Assembly (NCBI RefSeq): GCF_016482685.1
Contig: NZ_JACYHF010000021.1
Span: forward strand, 41,681-105,680
Length of the DNA: 64,000 bases
Direction of reading: 5' to 3'
Origin: Streptomyces sp. DSM 110735
Lineage (GTDB): Bacteria; Actinomycetota; Actinomycetes; Streptomycetales; Streptomycetaceae
Part shown: one piece after another, positions 15,947 to 24,633 of the stretch
Layout of the letters: each line of letters begins with the position of its first letter
Numbering within the stretch: the first letter of the stretch is position 1
Notes under the pieces: generated by a model
The model's database searches: none
Seen by the model: only the letters and a program-made list of their open reading frames with translations
What the model was told of the DNA's origin: nothing
Position numbers and translations under genes: made by a program

Positions 15947-16600
15947 TCAGCGGTCCCGCGCACACGCGTACGCCAGCGCCGGGACCACCTCCTCCGCGTC
16001 CGGCAGCCAGCGGTTGGCCAGGGTCGGCGGGGATGCCCACTGGGCGGCGCCCCGGGTGCCGACGCGGGAGGGCGGGGCGGCGACGTAGCGGCCCTCGCCG
16101 AGGGCGGTCAGGTCAAGCGAGGGCGGGTACCAGCCCAGGCGGCGCAGCAGGTCGGGCGTCTTGGCGCCGCCGCCGGGCAGCACGAAGAACTGGGTCCTGC
16201 CGTCGGCGGTGCGGATCACCGGACCCGGGATCAGCCCCATCCGCTTCATGCGGGCCAGCGCGAGCAGACCCGGGCTCTCCGGGACGGACAGCGCGTCGAA
16301 GGTGCGCCCCGTCGGCAGCAGGATCGACGCCGTCGGCCGCCGCTGCCACATCGCGCGCACCGCCCGCACGCTGCGGGTGGCCAGGGACGCCCAGTCGGGC
16401 CGGGTCGGATGCGCCCCCGGCGCGGGGCACTCCTCGTCCCCGCACGAGCAGAACACCATGCCGTCGAGCGTCTCCAGCCAGCTCCCCGCGACCACGTCCC
16501 AGCGCCGCTCGTCCGCGTAGCGTACGGCGGTCTCCAGCAGGGGCTCCGCGCGCTGGTGCGGGATCTGGGCGGCTGCGGGGCCCGCGCTCGTGTCGGTCAC
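15947..16600 (-). CDS. Prim-pol-like (bifunctional primase/polymerase N-terminal) protein
   Basis: A 217-residue protein resembling the prim-pol N-terminal domain found in plasmid and actinobacterial proteins. The Cys cluster FCSCGDEECPAPGAHP near residue 50, which may bind zinc, is the best landmark. A glycine-rich C-terminal part follows. There is no helicase domain. Chromosomal stand-alone copies are common in Streptomyces and no role is established. The ATG at 16600 is the conserved-looking start. It lies 58 nt upstream of the ABC ATPase gene on the same strand. Confidence 0.65.
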   Translation of the reverse strand: MTDTSAGPAAAQIPHQRAEPLLETAVRYADERRWDVVAGSWLETLDGMVFCSCGDEECPAPGAHPTRPDWASLATRSVRAVRAMWQRRPTASILLPTGRTFDALSVPESPGLLALARMKRMGLIPGPVIRTADGRTQFFVLPGGGAKTPDLLRRLGWYPPSLDLTALGEGRYVAAPPSRVGTRGAAQWASPPTLANRWLPDAEEVVPALAYACARDR

Positions 16601-16834
16601 GATCCACTCAACTCTCCCGCCGGACGTCGGTTACGGCCCGGCCGCGCGCGGGGGAGGTGCACCGGCTCGCCACCCGGGGCGCATGGGTGCATCCACGGGG
16701 GCGCGCGGGAGGGTCGGGAGTGTGGCGCGGGTAGCCACGTCCGAGGGGTCCGGGAGCGGGCGCGGTGGGCGCCGCCGGACCGCCGGAGGGGAGAGGCTGC
16801 CGCCTTTACCCCGGCAAACCGCACATGTCACGCA

Positions 16835-16863
16835 TTGACGTTATGTCGACTGGGCAGTGATCT
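16835..16863 (+). promoter_or_regulatory. Probable promoter of the NsdA-like regulator
   Basis: TTGACG (16835-16840) and TGATCT (16858-16863) are 17 bp apart, predicting a start near 16870 and a 5' leader of about 53 nt. The rest of the 322-bp gap (16601-16922) shows nothing I recognise. Confidence 0.4.
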
Positions 16864-16922
16864 GAATCGACCGGATCGTCCGGCCGGATCTTCACGCTCC
16901 AGGGTTTCGCAGGGGGTAGCGG

Positions 16923-18308
16923 ATGGCCGCGAGGCCGCTAGTGGCGAGGCAGCCGAACGAAAGGCTGCAAGCACTGATCCAGGAAGCGGGGTGCTCGAAC
17001 GCGGGGCTGGCCCGGCGCGTCAACATGTGCGGCGCCGAGCACGGTCTCGACCTGCGCTACGACAAGACGTCCGTGGCCCGCTGGCTGCGCGGTCAGCAGC
17101 CGCGCGGGCGCGCCCCGGCCGTCATCGCCGAGGCACTCGGCCGCAAGCTCGGCCGTACGGTCACGATCGACGAGATCGGCATGGCCAACGGCAAGAACCT
17201 CGCCTCGGGCGTGGGTCTCCAGTTCTCGCCGACCGTACTGGGGGCCATCGAGCAGGTCTGCGAGCTGTGGCGCAGCGACGTGGGCAGGCGGGACTTCCTG
17301 TCCGGCTCCTCCGTCGCCGCCTCCGCGCTCGTCGAGCCCAGCCGCGACTGGCTGATCTCCGCGCCGGACGCGGCGGTGGCCCGGCAGGCGGGTCCGCGCG
17401 TGGGCCGCTCCGACGTGGCGGCCGTGCGCTCCATGACCGAGGCGCTGGTGGGTCTGGACCACACCTACGGCAGCGGGCATGTGCGCCCGGTCGTCGTGCA
17501 CTACCTGAACAGCGTGGTCTCAGGGCTGCTCGCGGGCTCGTACCGGGAGGCGGTCGGGCGCGAACTCTTCTCCGCCGTCGCCCGGTTGACCGAGCTGGCG
17601 GGGTACATGGCCGTGGACACCGGTCAACCGGGGCTGGCCCAGCGGTACTACATCCAGTCGCTGCGCCTCGCGCAGGCGGCCGGTGACCGCGGCTACGGCG
17701 GCTATGTGCTCGCCGCCTCCATGAGCCATCTCGCCGCCCAGCTCGGAAACCCGCGCGAGATCGCCCAGTTGGCGCGCGCCGCGCAGGAGGGCGCCCGGGG
17801 GCGGGTGACCCCGCGCGCGGAGTCGATGTTCCACGCCGCCGAGGCGCGCGGGCACGCCCTGCTCGGCGACGCCCGCTCCGCCGAGGCGGCTTCCGGGAAG
17901 GCGATCGCGGCGCTGGAGCGCGCGGAGGCGTCCGGAGGCGACGACCCGGCGTGGATCGCGCACTTCGACGAGGCGTATCTGGCCGACGAGTTGGCGCACT
18001 GCCACCGCGACCTCGGCCAGCCGGAGGTGTCCGCTCGCTACGCCGAGCAGTCGCTCGCCGGGCACCCGGAGTCCCGCGCCCGGCGCCGTGCCATCGGCTA
18101 CGTCCTGCTCGCCACCGCCCAGGTGCAGCGCCGCGAGATCGAGCAGGCGTGCCAGACCGGCATGAAGGCGGTCGAACTCCTGGAGACCCTGCGCTCCGAC
18201 CGGGGTGCCGAGTATCTGACGGATCTTCAGCAACGCCTCGAACCGTTCCGGGAGGAGGCGGTCGTCAGGGAGTTCGGGGCGCGGCTCGACGTACGCCAGG
18301 CGGCCTGA
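16923..18308 (+). CDS. NsdA-like HTH/TPR regulator
   Basis: A 461-residue regulator. The N-terminal ~90 residues form an HTH-like domain (NAGLARRVNMCGAE ... SVARWLRGQQPRG). A short RRDFLSGSSVAASAL segment near residue 124 follows. The rest is TPR-like alpha-solenoid (GLAQRYYIQSLRLAQAAGD and similar). Proteins of this build include NsdA-type negative regulators of development and antibiotic production in Streptomyces; this one is a relative, not necessarily the orthologue. The ATG follows AGGGGG. A strong terminator follows at 18343. Confidence 0.75.
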   Translation: MAARPLVARQPNERLQALIQEAGCSNAGLARRVNMCGAEHGLDLRYDKTSVARWLRGQQPRGRAPAVIAEALGRKLGRTVTIDEIGMANGKNLASGVGLQFSPTVLGAIEQVCELWRSDVGRRDFLSGSSVAASALVEPSRDWLISAPDAAVARQAGPRVGRSDVAAVRSMTEALVGLDHTYGSGHVRPVVVHYLNSVVSGLLAGSYREAVGRELFSAVARLTELAGYMAVDTGQPGLAQRYYIQSLRLAQAAGDRGYGGYVLAASMSHLAAQLGNPREIAQLARAAQEGARGRVTPRAESMFHAAEARGHALLGDARSAEAASGKAIAALERAEASGGDDPAWIAHFDEAYLADELAHCHRDLGQPEVSARYAEQSLAGHPESRARRRAIGYVLLATAQVQRREIEQACQTGMKAVELLETLRSDRGAEYLTDLQQRLEPFREEAVVREFGARLDVRQAA

Positions 18309-18342
18309 ACGCGCGGGCATCCGCGTGTGAAGGGACGGTGAA

Positions 18343-18369
18343 CGGCACCCGCGGCGTTCGCGGGTGCCG
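18343..18369 (+). terminator. Terminator of the NsdA-like gene
   Basis: CGGCACCCGCG (18343-18353) pairs perfectly with 18359-18369 across a GCGTT loop, 34 nt after the stop codon. Confidence 0.8.
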
Positions 18370-18508
18370 AATACAGCGTGGTGGGGGCAGGTTTTGTTAC
18401 GGCTGTCACAGGGAAGCGGCTGTGGCCCTGAGCTGCGTGGCACCGGGCTCGACAGACCCGGTAGCGTGAGCCGACGATTCCGAAGGTCCCCCATTCACAG
18501 GAGTCCCG

Positions 18509-19960
18509 GTGACGCAGAGTGGACAGGGCGAGGAGCCCTCGGCGCGACCCGCGCACGAAGGCATCGTGCTGCCCTCCGACGGAGGAGAGCCCCTGCTGCC
18601 GGGCACGACGGGCGCACCCGCGCCCTCCGCGCCGCCCGGCGGTCAGACCTGGGGCGGTGAGTGGGGTCCCGGCCAGGAGGCACCGCAGCCGGGCCAGGGC
18701 TGGCCCCCCGCGACGCAGCAGTGGCCCCTCCCCGAGCAGCAGGCCGGTCCCGGCCCGATGCCGCCCGAGGGTGCCCCCGCGCCGTCGTACGGCGGCGAGC
18801 CGTACCCGCAGTACGCGGAGAACGGCGGCGGCTACGCGGACAACAACGGCGGCTATGCGGACAACGGCGGCGGTCAGGGCTACCCGGCCGCCGGGGCGCC
18901 CATGCCCCCGATGCACGAGGCCGCCACCCAGTACATGCCCCCGGTGCCCGGCGCGGGTCCCGAGGGCGCGACGCAGTACATACCCCCGGTCCCGGGCGGC
19001 GGCGCGGCCGAGGCGGCCACGCAGTACATACCCCCGGTGCCCGGCGGCGCGCTGCCGCCCGAGATGGGCGGACCGGCGCAGCAGCAGCCCGGCCACGCCC
19101 ACGCCGAGGCGGCGACCCAGTACATCCCGCCCTACCCGGGCGACGACGGCGAGCGGCAGCCGCCCGCCGAGTTCGACAACCTCTTCCGCGGTCCGCAGGC
19201 GGGCGAGGGTTCCACCCAGCAGATGCCGCGCGTCCCCTCGGCGCCCGTCGGCCAGGCGCCGGTGATCTCCGGGCAGCCCGCCTACCGGCCGCCGATGGAC
19301 GAGGACGACAGCGGGCGCCGGGGCGGCGGACGCACCGGATCGCGCGTGCCGGTGATCGCCGCCGTGGGCATCGGCATCGTGGTCCTCGGCATCGGCGCGG
19401 GCGCGCTGCTCAGCAGCGGCGGGGACGACAAGAAGCCGGACCCCGCCACCGCCGCCGCCTCCAGCCCGGCCAGTACCGAGCCCTCCGCCTCCGCCGCCGC
19501 CGACCCGGCCAAGCAGCAGGCGGTCGCCCTCGACCAGGTGCTCGCCGACAGCGGCAACAGCCGCGCCCAGGTGATCCGCTCGGTGGAGAACGTCAAGGGC
19601 TGCCGCGACCTCGGTCGCGCCGCCACCGATCTGCGCGACGCCGCCCGGCAGCGCAACGCGCTGGTCACCCGGCTCGGCAAGCTGTCCCTGGACAAGCTGC
19701 CGGACAACGCCGCGCTGAAGGACGCGCTCACCAAGGCGTGGCAGGCGTCCGCCTCCGCCGACAACCACTACGCGGCCTGGGCGGGCCAGGTGGCCGGCAA
19801 GCACGGCTGCGCCAAGGGTCACGCGCGCACCACCGGCCAGACCCAGCAGGGCGACCGGGCGAGCGGCACCGCCAGCGCCCAGAAGACCCGCGCCGCCCAG
19901 TTGTGGAACGCCATCGCGGGCAAGTACGGCCTGACCGCGCGCCAGCCGACCCAGCTCTGA
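18509..19960 (+). CDS. Single-pass membrane protein with TQY(I/M)PP repeats
   Basis: A 483-residue protein. The N-terminal ~260 residues are Pro/Gly/Gln-rich and disordered. They contain Asn/Gly/Tyr repeats (GGYADN) and five TQxx units: TQYMPP, three TQYIPP and TQQMPR. One transmembrane helix (VPVIAAVGIGIVVLGIGAGALL) lies near residues 275-300. The extracellular C-terminal half has a conserved pair-Cys helical domain (VENVKGCRD ... KHGCAKGH). GTG follows AGGAG. It resembles membrane substrates of PASTA/FHA kinase pathways, which is inference. A strong bidirectional terminator follows. Confidence 0.8.
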   Translation: MTQSGQGEEPSARPAHEGIVLPSDGGEPLLPGTTGAPAPSAPPGGQTWGGEWGPGQEAPQPGQGWPPATQQWPLPEQQAGPGPMPPEGAPAPSYGGEPYPQYAENGGGYADNNGGYADNGGGQGYPAAGAPMPPMHEAATQYMPPVPGAGPEGATQYIPPVPGGGAAEAATQYIPPVPGGALPPEMGGPAQQQPGHAHAEAATQYIPPYPGDDGERQPPAEFDNLFRGPQAGEGSTQQMPRVPSAPVGQAPVISGQPAYRPPMDEDDSGRRGGGRTGSRVPVIAAVGIGIVVLGIGAGALLSSGGDDKKPDPATAAASSPASTEPSASAAADPAKQQAVALDQVLADSGNSRAQVIRSVENVKGCRDLGRAATDLRDAARQRNALVTRLGKLSLDKLPDNAALKDALTKAWQASASADNHYAAWAGQVAGKHGCAKGHARTTGQTQQGDRASGTASAQKTRAAQLWNAIAGKYGLTARQPTQL

Positions 19961-19963
19961 CGA

Positions 19964-20004
19964 AAGACCCGGCGCCCGGGAAGCTTCCCCGGGCGCCGGG
20001 TCTT
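19964..20004. terminator. Bidirectional terminator
   Basis: A perfect 17-bp stem (19964-19980 with 19988-20004) and a 7-nt loop lie between the converging membrane protein and binding-protein genes. Confidence 0.88.
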
Positions 20005-20042
20005 CGCACGCCTCGCACGCCTCGCACGCTTCGCCGGACGGC

Positions 20043-21362
20043 TCAGTCCACGTCCGCCTTCGCCAGGGTGGCCGTCATGTCGGTGACCTCGGAGGACGCC
20101 GTCGCGCCCCGCTTCGCCGCGACCAGCTTGCCGTCCCGGACCACCTGGACGGTCACGTCCGCGTTGACCAGGCGCGGGAAGCCGACCGCCGACAGCGGGG
20201 TCTCCTGCGGCCAGTGCAGGGTCGGGGTCAGACCGCCGGTGCCCACCTTCAGACCGTGGTCGAGGGTGTGCTGCACGGTGTCGGCGCTCACCTCGCCGTC
20301 CCCGATCCGCTCCAGGACCGCCTTCAGCACGGTGTAGGCGAGGTAGGTGGTCTGCACGCCCACGTCCGCCGGGTCGATGCGGTTGTCCCCGAACGCCTCC
20401 GTGTCGATGATCTTCTTCATCGAGTCCCAGCGCGGGTCGGAGGCGACCGGGTACCAGCTCGTGACGTACGTCCCCTCGTACGGTCCGCTCGCGCCGCCCG
20501 TCGCGTTGATCAGCGACTGGTCGACGCTGCCCAGCACGGTCGCCGTGCGCACCGCCGGGTAGTCGGGGCGGGCGCGCCGGAAGGAGTCCATGAACGTGTC
20601 GGTGCGGTCGCCGAGCGCGGGCACCACGCAGCCCCTGCGCGCCGGGTCGGCGGTCGCCCCGTGCAGTGCCCGGTCGGAGGCGGTGCCGTACTCGGTGGCG
20701 TCGTCGGCGGCGAGCTGGTCGTTCGCCGCCGCGTGACCGCCCGCCTTCAGACCCGCGTCCAGCAGCGGGGGCATCTCGTCCCCGGCGATGCTGTCGGGCC
20801 GCACCAGCGCGACGGGACCGCAGGTGCCCGCCAGCGCCTGCCCGAGCCCGGCGAGCAGGGCGGGCTGACCGCCGTTGACCGGGTACGACACGGGGCTGGT
20901 GAACTCGTCGCTGGTCACGCCGTAGCCGCCGATGAAGGGGATGCCCGCGCCCTCCAGCGGGGCGAGGTAGGAGTCCCCGTACTGGCTGTACGAGCCGACG
21001 ACCGCGACCGCGCCCTCGTCCGCCGCGCGCCGGGCGCAGCGGGCCACGCCCACGCTGTTGTTGCGCTCGTTGCAGGTCAGCACCTGGAGCCTGCGACCGC
21101 CGATGCCGCCGCGCGAGTTGATCCACTTCGCGTACGCGACGGCCATGGCGGGCATACCGGGCTTGTTGGTGGCGCGGGTGTTCTCCGGCGCCCAGGTCAT
21201 CACCTTCACCGTGCCCTCCCCGGAGTCCGAGCCGCCCACGACACCGCACCCCGCGGTGAGGGACGCGCACACGGCCAGTGCCCCGGCGTACCGGGCGGCG
21301 GTGCGGGTGCGCCGGGTGAGGGGGAAGGGGAAGAAGCTGCGGGGGAGTCGCCTGCCGGTCAT
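20043..21362 (-). CDS. Branched-chain amino-acid-type ABC substrate-binding lipoprotein
   Basis: A 439-residue periplasmic-binding-protein fold (type I, LivK/urea class). The N-terminus has a basic stretch, a hydrophobic core and a lipobox-like LTAGC with Cys39, so it is probably lipid-anchored outside the cell. Landmarks include INSRGGIGGRRLQV and GVARCARRAADEGAVAVVGSY, typical of the family. No permease or ATPase gene is adjacent, so it may serve as an orphan receptor. GTG six nt upstream of the ATG, after GAGGGA, is an alternative start. Confidence 0.82.
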   Translation of the reverse strand: MTGRRLPRSFFPFPLTRRTRTAARYAGALAVCASLTAGCGVVGGSDSGEGTVKVMTWAPENTRATNKPGMPAMAVAYAKWINSRGGIGGRRLQVLTCNERNNSVGVARCARRAADEGAVAVVGSYSQYGDSYLAPLEGAGIPFIGGYGVTSDEFTSPVSYPVNGGQPALLAGLGQALAGTCGPVALVRPDSIAGDEMPPLLDAGLKAGGHAAANDQLAADDATEYGTASDRALHGATADPARRGCVVPALGDRTDTFMDSFRRARPDYPAVRTATVLGSVDQSLINATGGASGPYEGTYVTSWYPVASDPRWDSMKKIIDTEAFGDNRIDPADVGVQTTYLAYTVLKAVLERIGDGEVSADTVQHTLDHGLKVGTGGLTPTLHWPQETPLSAVGFPRLVNADVTVQVVRDGKLVAAKRGATASSEVTDMTATLAKADVD

Positions 21363-21485
21363 GGACACGCACGATTCCCTCACGCACCCAACCCAGAGGT
21401 GACCCTCGGTCGACGACGGGTGACAGCGGGGTGAACAGCGGGGGCGAATGGGGCGCCCGGGACACGGAACGTACGATCGTTGACC

Positions 21486-21980
21486 GTGCAAGGTTCGGAG
21501 AACACTTCCCGTCGCGGCCGCCGCTCCACCACCATGGGCGTCATGCCACTCAACGACATGCCGTGGTGGCGCTGGCGCTGCACTGTGCGTTCCGCGCTGC
21601 ACATGCTCTCCGACCCGGTGTTCCAGCGGGACGTCTGGCTGGCCGGCGTACCCGGGTACGGCGACGTCACCGACGCCGTCTACCGGCTGGTGGAGGACAC
21701 CTGGCTGGACAACTGGTCGGCCGAGAAATACGTCGGCACGATATTCCGGGACTCGCAGGAGGCGGCGCTCGTCGACACCGCCGTTCTGCGGGTCCTGCGG
21801 ATCATGCACCAGGTCGGTCCGGACGCCCCGGTCTCCGCCTACCTCGACCACGCGGGCTGGCCGGAGGCGGTACGGGCGGCGCGCGACGCCCATCTGCGGC
21901 TCGCCGCGAGCGACGGGGACGACGCGGAGGCGCCGCCGCGCAGCCTGGAAGTGCTCCAGATCATGACCAGGTCCGCGTAG
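21486..21980 (+). CDS. Conserved hypothetical protein (SCO4402-type family)
   Basis: A protein of about 164 residues, rich in Trp and acidic residues (MPWWRWRCTVRSAL, VEDTWLDNWSAEKYVGTIF). It has no signal peptide or membrane span and no recognised catalytic motif. I recall a Streptomyces family named after S. coelicolor SCO4402 at this location. GTG at 21486 lies just after a TACGAT -10 box (21472-21477), so the mRNA may be nearly leaderless; an in-frame ATG at 21534 is an alternative. Function unknown. Confidence 0.6.
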   Translation: MQGSENTSRRGRRSTTMGVMPLNDMPWWRWRCTVRSALHMLSDPVFQRDVWLAGVPGYGDVTDAVYRLVEDTWLDNWSAEKYVGTIFRDSQEAALVDTAVLRVLRIMHQVGPDAPVSAYLDHAGWPEAVRAARDAHLRLAASDGDDAEAPPRSLEVLQIMTRSA

Positions 21981-22105
21981 CGGCTGCCGCCGCCGGGCGC
22001 GGGGTCTGCCGTCGCCGGGCGCGGGGCTGCCGTCGCCGGGTCGCGTGGGTCCGTCTGCCGGACACCCCGCCCGCCGGGGCGGTCCGGCGTGAGATCGTGT
22101 GACGC

Positions 22106-22990
22106 ATGAACGAGCAGCCCAGCCGCGTTGCCGCCGGTGCGGCGGACCAGTACGTCCTGACCCTCTCGTGCCCGGACAAAAAGGGCATCGTGCACGCCGT
22201 GTCGAGCTATCTGTTCATGACCGGCTGCAACATCGAGGACAGCCAGCAGTTCGGCGACCACGACACGGGTCTGTTCTTCATGCGCGTCCACTTCACCGCC
22301 GAGGAGCCGGTGACCGTGGACAAGCTGCGCGCCAGCTTCACGGCCATCGGGGACGCCTTCCACATGGACTGGCAGATCCACCGCGCCGACCAGAAGATGC
22401 GGATCGTCCTCATGGTCAGCAAGTTCGGGCACTGCCTGAACGACCTGCTGTTCCGGGCGCGGACCGGGGCGCTTCCCGTGGAGATCGCGGCGGTGGTGTC
22501 CAACCACACCGAGTTCGAGGAACTCGTGGGGTCGTACAACATCCCCTTCCACCACATCCCCGTCACCCGGGACACCAAGGCGGAGGCGGAGGCGCGGCTG
22601 CTGGAGCTGGTGCGCGAGGAGAAGGTCGAGCTGGTGGTGCTCGCCCGCTACATGCAGGTCCTCTCGGACGACCTGTGCAAGGCGCTGAGCGGGCGGATCA
22701 TCAACATCCACCACTCGTTCCTGCCGAGCTTCAAGGGTGCGAAGCCGTATCACCAGGCGCATGAGCGGGGGGTGAAGCTGATCGGGGCGACCGCGCATTA
22801 CGTCACCGCGGATCTCGATGAGGGGCCGATCATCGAGCAGGAGGTCGAGCGGGTGGGGCACGAGGTCACCCCGGACCAGTTGGTCGCCGTGGGGCGGGAT
22901 GTGGAGTGTCAGGCGCTGGCGCGGGCCGTCAAGTGGCACGCGGAGCGGAGGATTCTTCTTAACGGGCGGCGGACTGTGGTGTTCGCCTGA
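22106..22990 (+). CDS. purU: Formyltetrahydrofolate deformylase
   Basis: A 294-residue enzyme that hydrolyses 10-formyl-THF to THF and formate, balancing the one-carbon pool. An ACT domain (residues ~13-90, LSCPDKKGIVHAVSSYLF) precedes a formyltransferase-fold catalytic domain with NIHHSFLPSFKGA and DLDEGPIIEQ, which hold the catalytic His and Asp. Length and order match the family. It stands alone, followed by an inverted copy of the interspersed repeat. Confidence 0.93.
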   Translation: MNEQPSRVAAGAADQYVLTLSCPDKKGIVHAVSSYLFMTGCNIEDSQQFGDHDTGLFFMRVHFTAEEPVTVDKLRASFTAIGDAFHMDWQIHRADQKMRIVLMVSKFGHCLNDLLFRARTGALPVEIAAVVSNHTEFEELVGSYNIPFHHIPVTRDTKAEAEARLLELVREEKVELVVLARYMQVLSDDLCKALSGRIINIHHSFLPSFKGAKPYHQAHERGVKLIGATAHYVTADLDEGPIIEQEVERVGHEVTPDQLVAVGRDVECQALARAVKWHAERRILLNGRRTVVFA

Positions 22991-23003
22991 GGTTCGTCGG
23001 CGG

Positions 23004-23072
23004 GTGCGGGTCCGTTGTGGCTTGTCGCGCCCACGCGGCGGCAGCCGCAAATCGACACAGCCCCGCGCCCCT
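23004..23072 (-). repeat. Streptomyces interspersed 3'-end repeat, long variant (copy 4)
   Basis: On the minus strand this reads AGGGGCGCGGGG, then a 30-nt insert with a GCGGC-rich arm, then GCGCGACAAGCCACAAC. The ends match copies 1-3, while the AACT centre is replaced by a longer hairpin-prone segment. It lies between converging purU and the anti-sigma gene. Confidence 0.75.
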
Positions 23073-23094
23073 GGGTGGGACACCCGTACGTTTC

Positions 23095-24633
23095 CTACAT
23101 CCGGCTCAGACTTGCTGTTGCCGTCAGGACTGTCCTGATCGCGTCCCTGTCGCCCTTCTGGCCCGCCGCTGCTTCCTCCGGGGAGACGTGGCCCGCTGCC
23201 AGGCGGCAGAACTCGACGCCGTCCAGGGCTACTTGGGCCACCTGGTCGGCGTCGGGGGTGCGGGGGTCCAGGGGGATGACGTACTTGTTGCCGTAGGGGC
23301 TGCCCTCGATCTCCAGCAGGACGGTGCCGGGCGGTGCCTGGGGACCGGCGGCCAGGACGGCGGGGAGCATGCGGATCGCGAGGTCGATCAGCTTGCCCAG
23401 GTGGCGGGGTGCGGGCGGGTCGTAGGGGTAGTGGACCGCCTTCGCGATGTCCTCGGCGTGGACCCAGCACTCGAAGGCGCGGTCCAGCATCGCGTCGTGC
23501 AGGGGGAGCGCGAAGTCGCCGTAGGACACCTCGAAGCCGCGGGCGCGCCCGCCGGTGAAGGACGCGGTGCGGACGAGGCGGTGGCTCTGGTCGCGCCAGG
23601 GTTCGCGGACGTGGCGGGTGGGCGGGAAGTGCGAGGCACGCCAGAACGCCTCGGTCCGCTCGGCGGGACCACCGGTCCCGCGCGCCTGCTCGGCGAGTGC
23701 CTCCGCCAGCGGGTCCTCCAGACCGAGCGCGGTGGCCACCAGACCGTCCACCGAGAGCAGATGCGCGATGACCCCGGCGACGGTCGTACGACGGCTGGTC
23801 CCGCCCTCGGCGCCGAACCAGCGCAGCCGTACGGGCGCGTGCCACTCGGCGTCGCCGAAGTCCTGGAGGAGGGCGTCCAGACGGGCGGTCTCGGCGTCGT
23901 AGGCGTCGGCCCAGTCGGGCACCGGGATGCGCGGCGGGCGGCGGCTCAGGCAGGTCTCCAGGACCCGGGCGCGCAGCGTGGGGTCGACGTCCAGCGGCTC
24001 GGGGCGGTGCAGCAGCTCCACCGCCTCCCGCAACCGCCGCGCCTCCTCGGCACAGCTCCCGCAGTCCCCCAGATGCTCCTCCACCGCCTCCGTCTCCGCC
24101 CCCGAGCAAGCGGCCAACGCCCAGGCGCCGAGCAGCGACCGCAACACGTCGTGCGACAGCGCCGCACCGCCTTCCGCCGCTTCTCCGCCCGCGCGGGGCA
24201 ACGGCACGCGCTCGGACCGCGCCCGGATGCGGTCCGCCGCGGCGCGTTCACCGCCGGGCCATGCCTGGACGCCCTCCGCGCCTGCGGGTTCGACGTCGGG
24301 CGATGCTCCGGTGCGCTCCGCGCCGGGTTGTTCGCCGTCGGACCAGGTCCGGGTGCCTTCCGTGCCGGGGCGTTCGCCGCCGGGCTGTGCTCCAGCGCTC
24401 TCCGTGCCGGGGAGTTCCCCGCCGGGCCGGTCTCCGCCGGACCGCGCCCAGGCGCCCTCCGTGCCGGGGTGTCCCGCTGTGCCGGGCTGTCCCATGGCGC
24501 TCTCCGTGCAGGGGTGTCCCGCGGTGCCGTCTGCTTCGGGGGTCCGGGCGGCAGCCCCCTCGTGGCGCTGCTGCCGCGGCACGTGCTCCTCGGTGCCGTC
24601 CACGTGGGGCTCGTGGGGGTTCGGGGGTGTCAT
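23095..24633 (-). CDS. Zinc anti-sigma factor fused to an MDMPI domain
   Basis: A 512-residue fusion. Residues 1-155 are low complexity with degenerate GGExPGTE units. Residues ~160-210 form a ZAS anti-sigma domain with H187-x3-C191-x2-C194. Residues ~245-510 form a mycothiol-dependent maleylpyruvate isomerase (DinB-like) domain. Possible metal ligands are H291 and the E388-x3-H392 pair, which match the His/Glu/His pattern I recall for MDMPI. The ATG overlaps the sigma-factor stop (ATGA), so the two are coupled. It should bind and inhibit the adjacent ECF sigma, perhaps responding to thiol or zinc state. Confidence 0.82.
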   Translation of the reverse strand: MTPPNPHEPHVDGTEEHVPRQQRHEGAAARTPEADGTAGHPCTESAMGQPGTAGHPGTEGAWARSGGDRPGGELPGTESAGAQPGGERPGTEGTRTWSDGEQPGAERTGASPDVEPAGAEGVQAWPGGERAAADRIRARSERVPLPRAGGEAAEGGAALSHDVLRSLLGAWALAACSGAETEAVEEHLGDCGSCAEEARRLREAVELLHRPEPLDVDPTLRARVLETCLSRRPPRIPVPDWADAYDAETARLDALLQDFGDAEWHAPVRLRWFGAEGGTSRRTTVAGVIAHLLSVDGLVATALGLEDPLAEALAEQARGTGGPAERTEAFWRASHFPPTRHVREPWRDQSHRLVRTASFTGGRARGFEVSYGDFALPLHDAMLDRAFECWVHAEDIAKAVHYPYDPPAPRHLGKLIDLAIRMLPAVLAAGPQAPPGTVLLEIEGSPYGNKYVIPLDPRTPDADQVAQVALDGVEFCRLAAGHVSPEEAAAGQKGDRDAIRTVLTATASLSRM

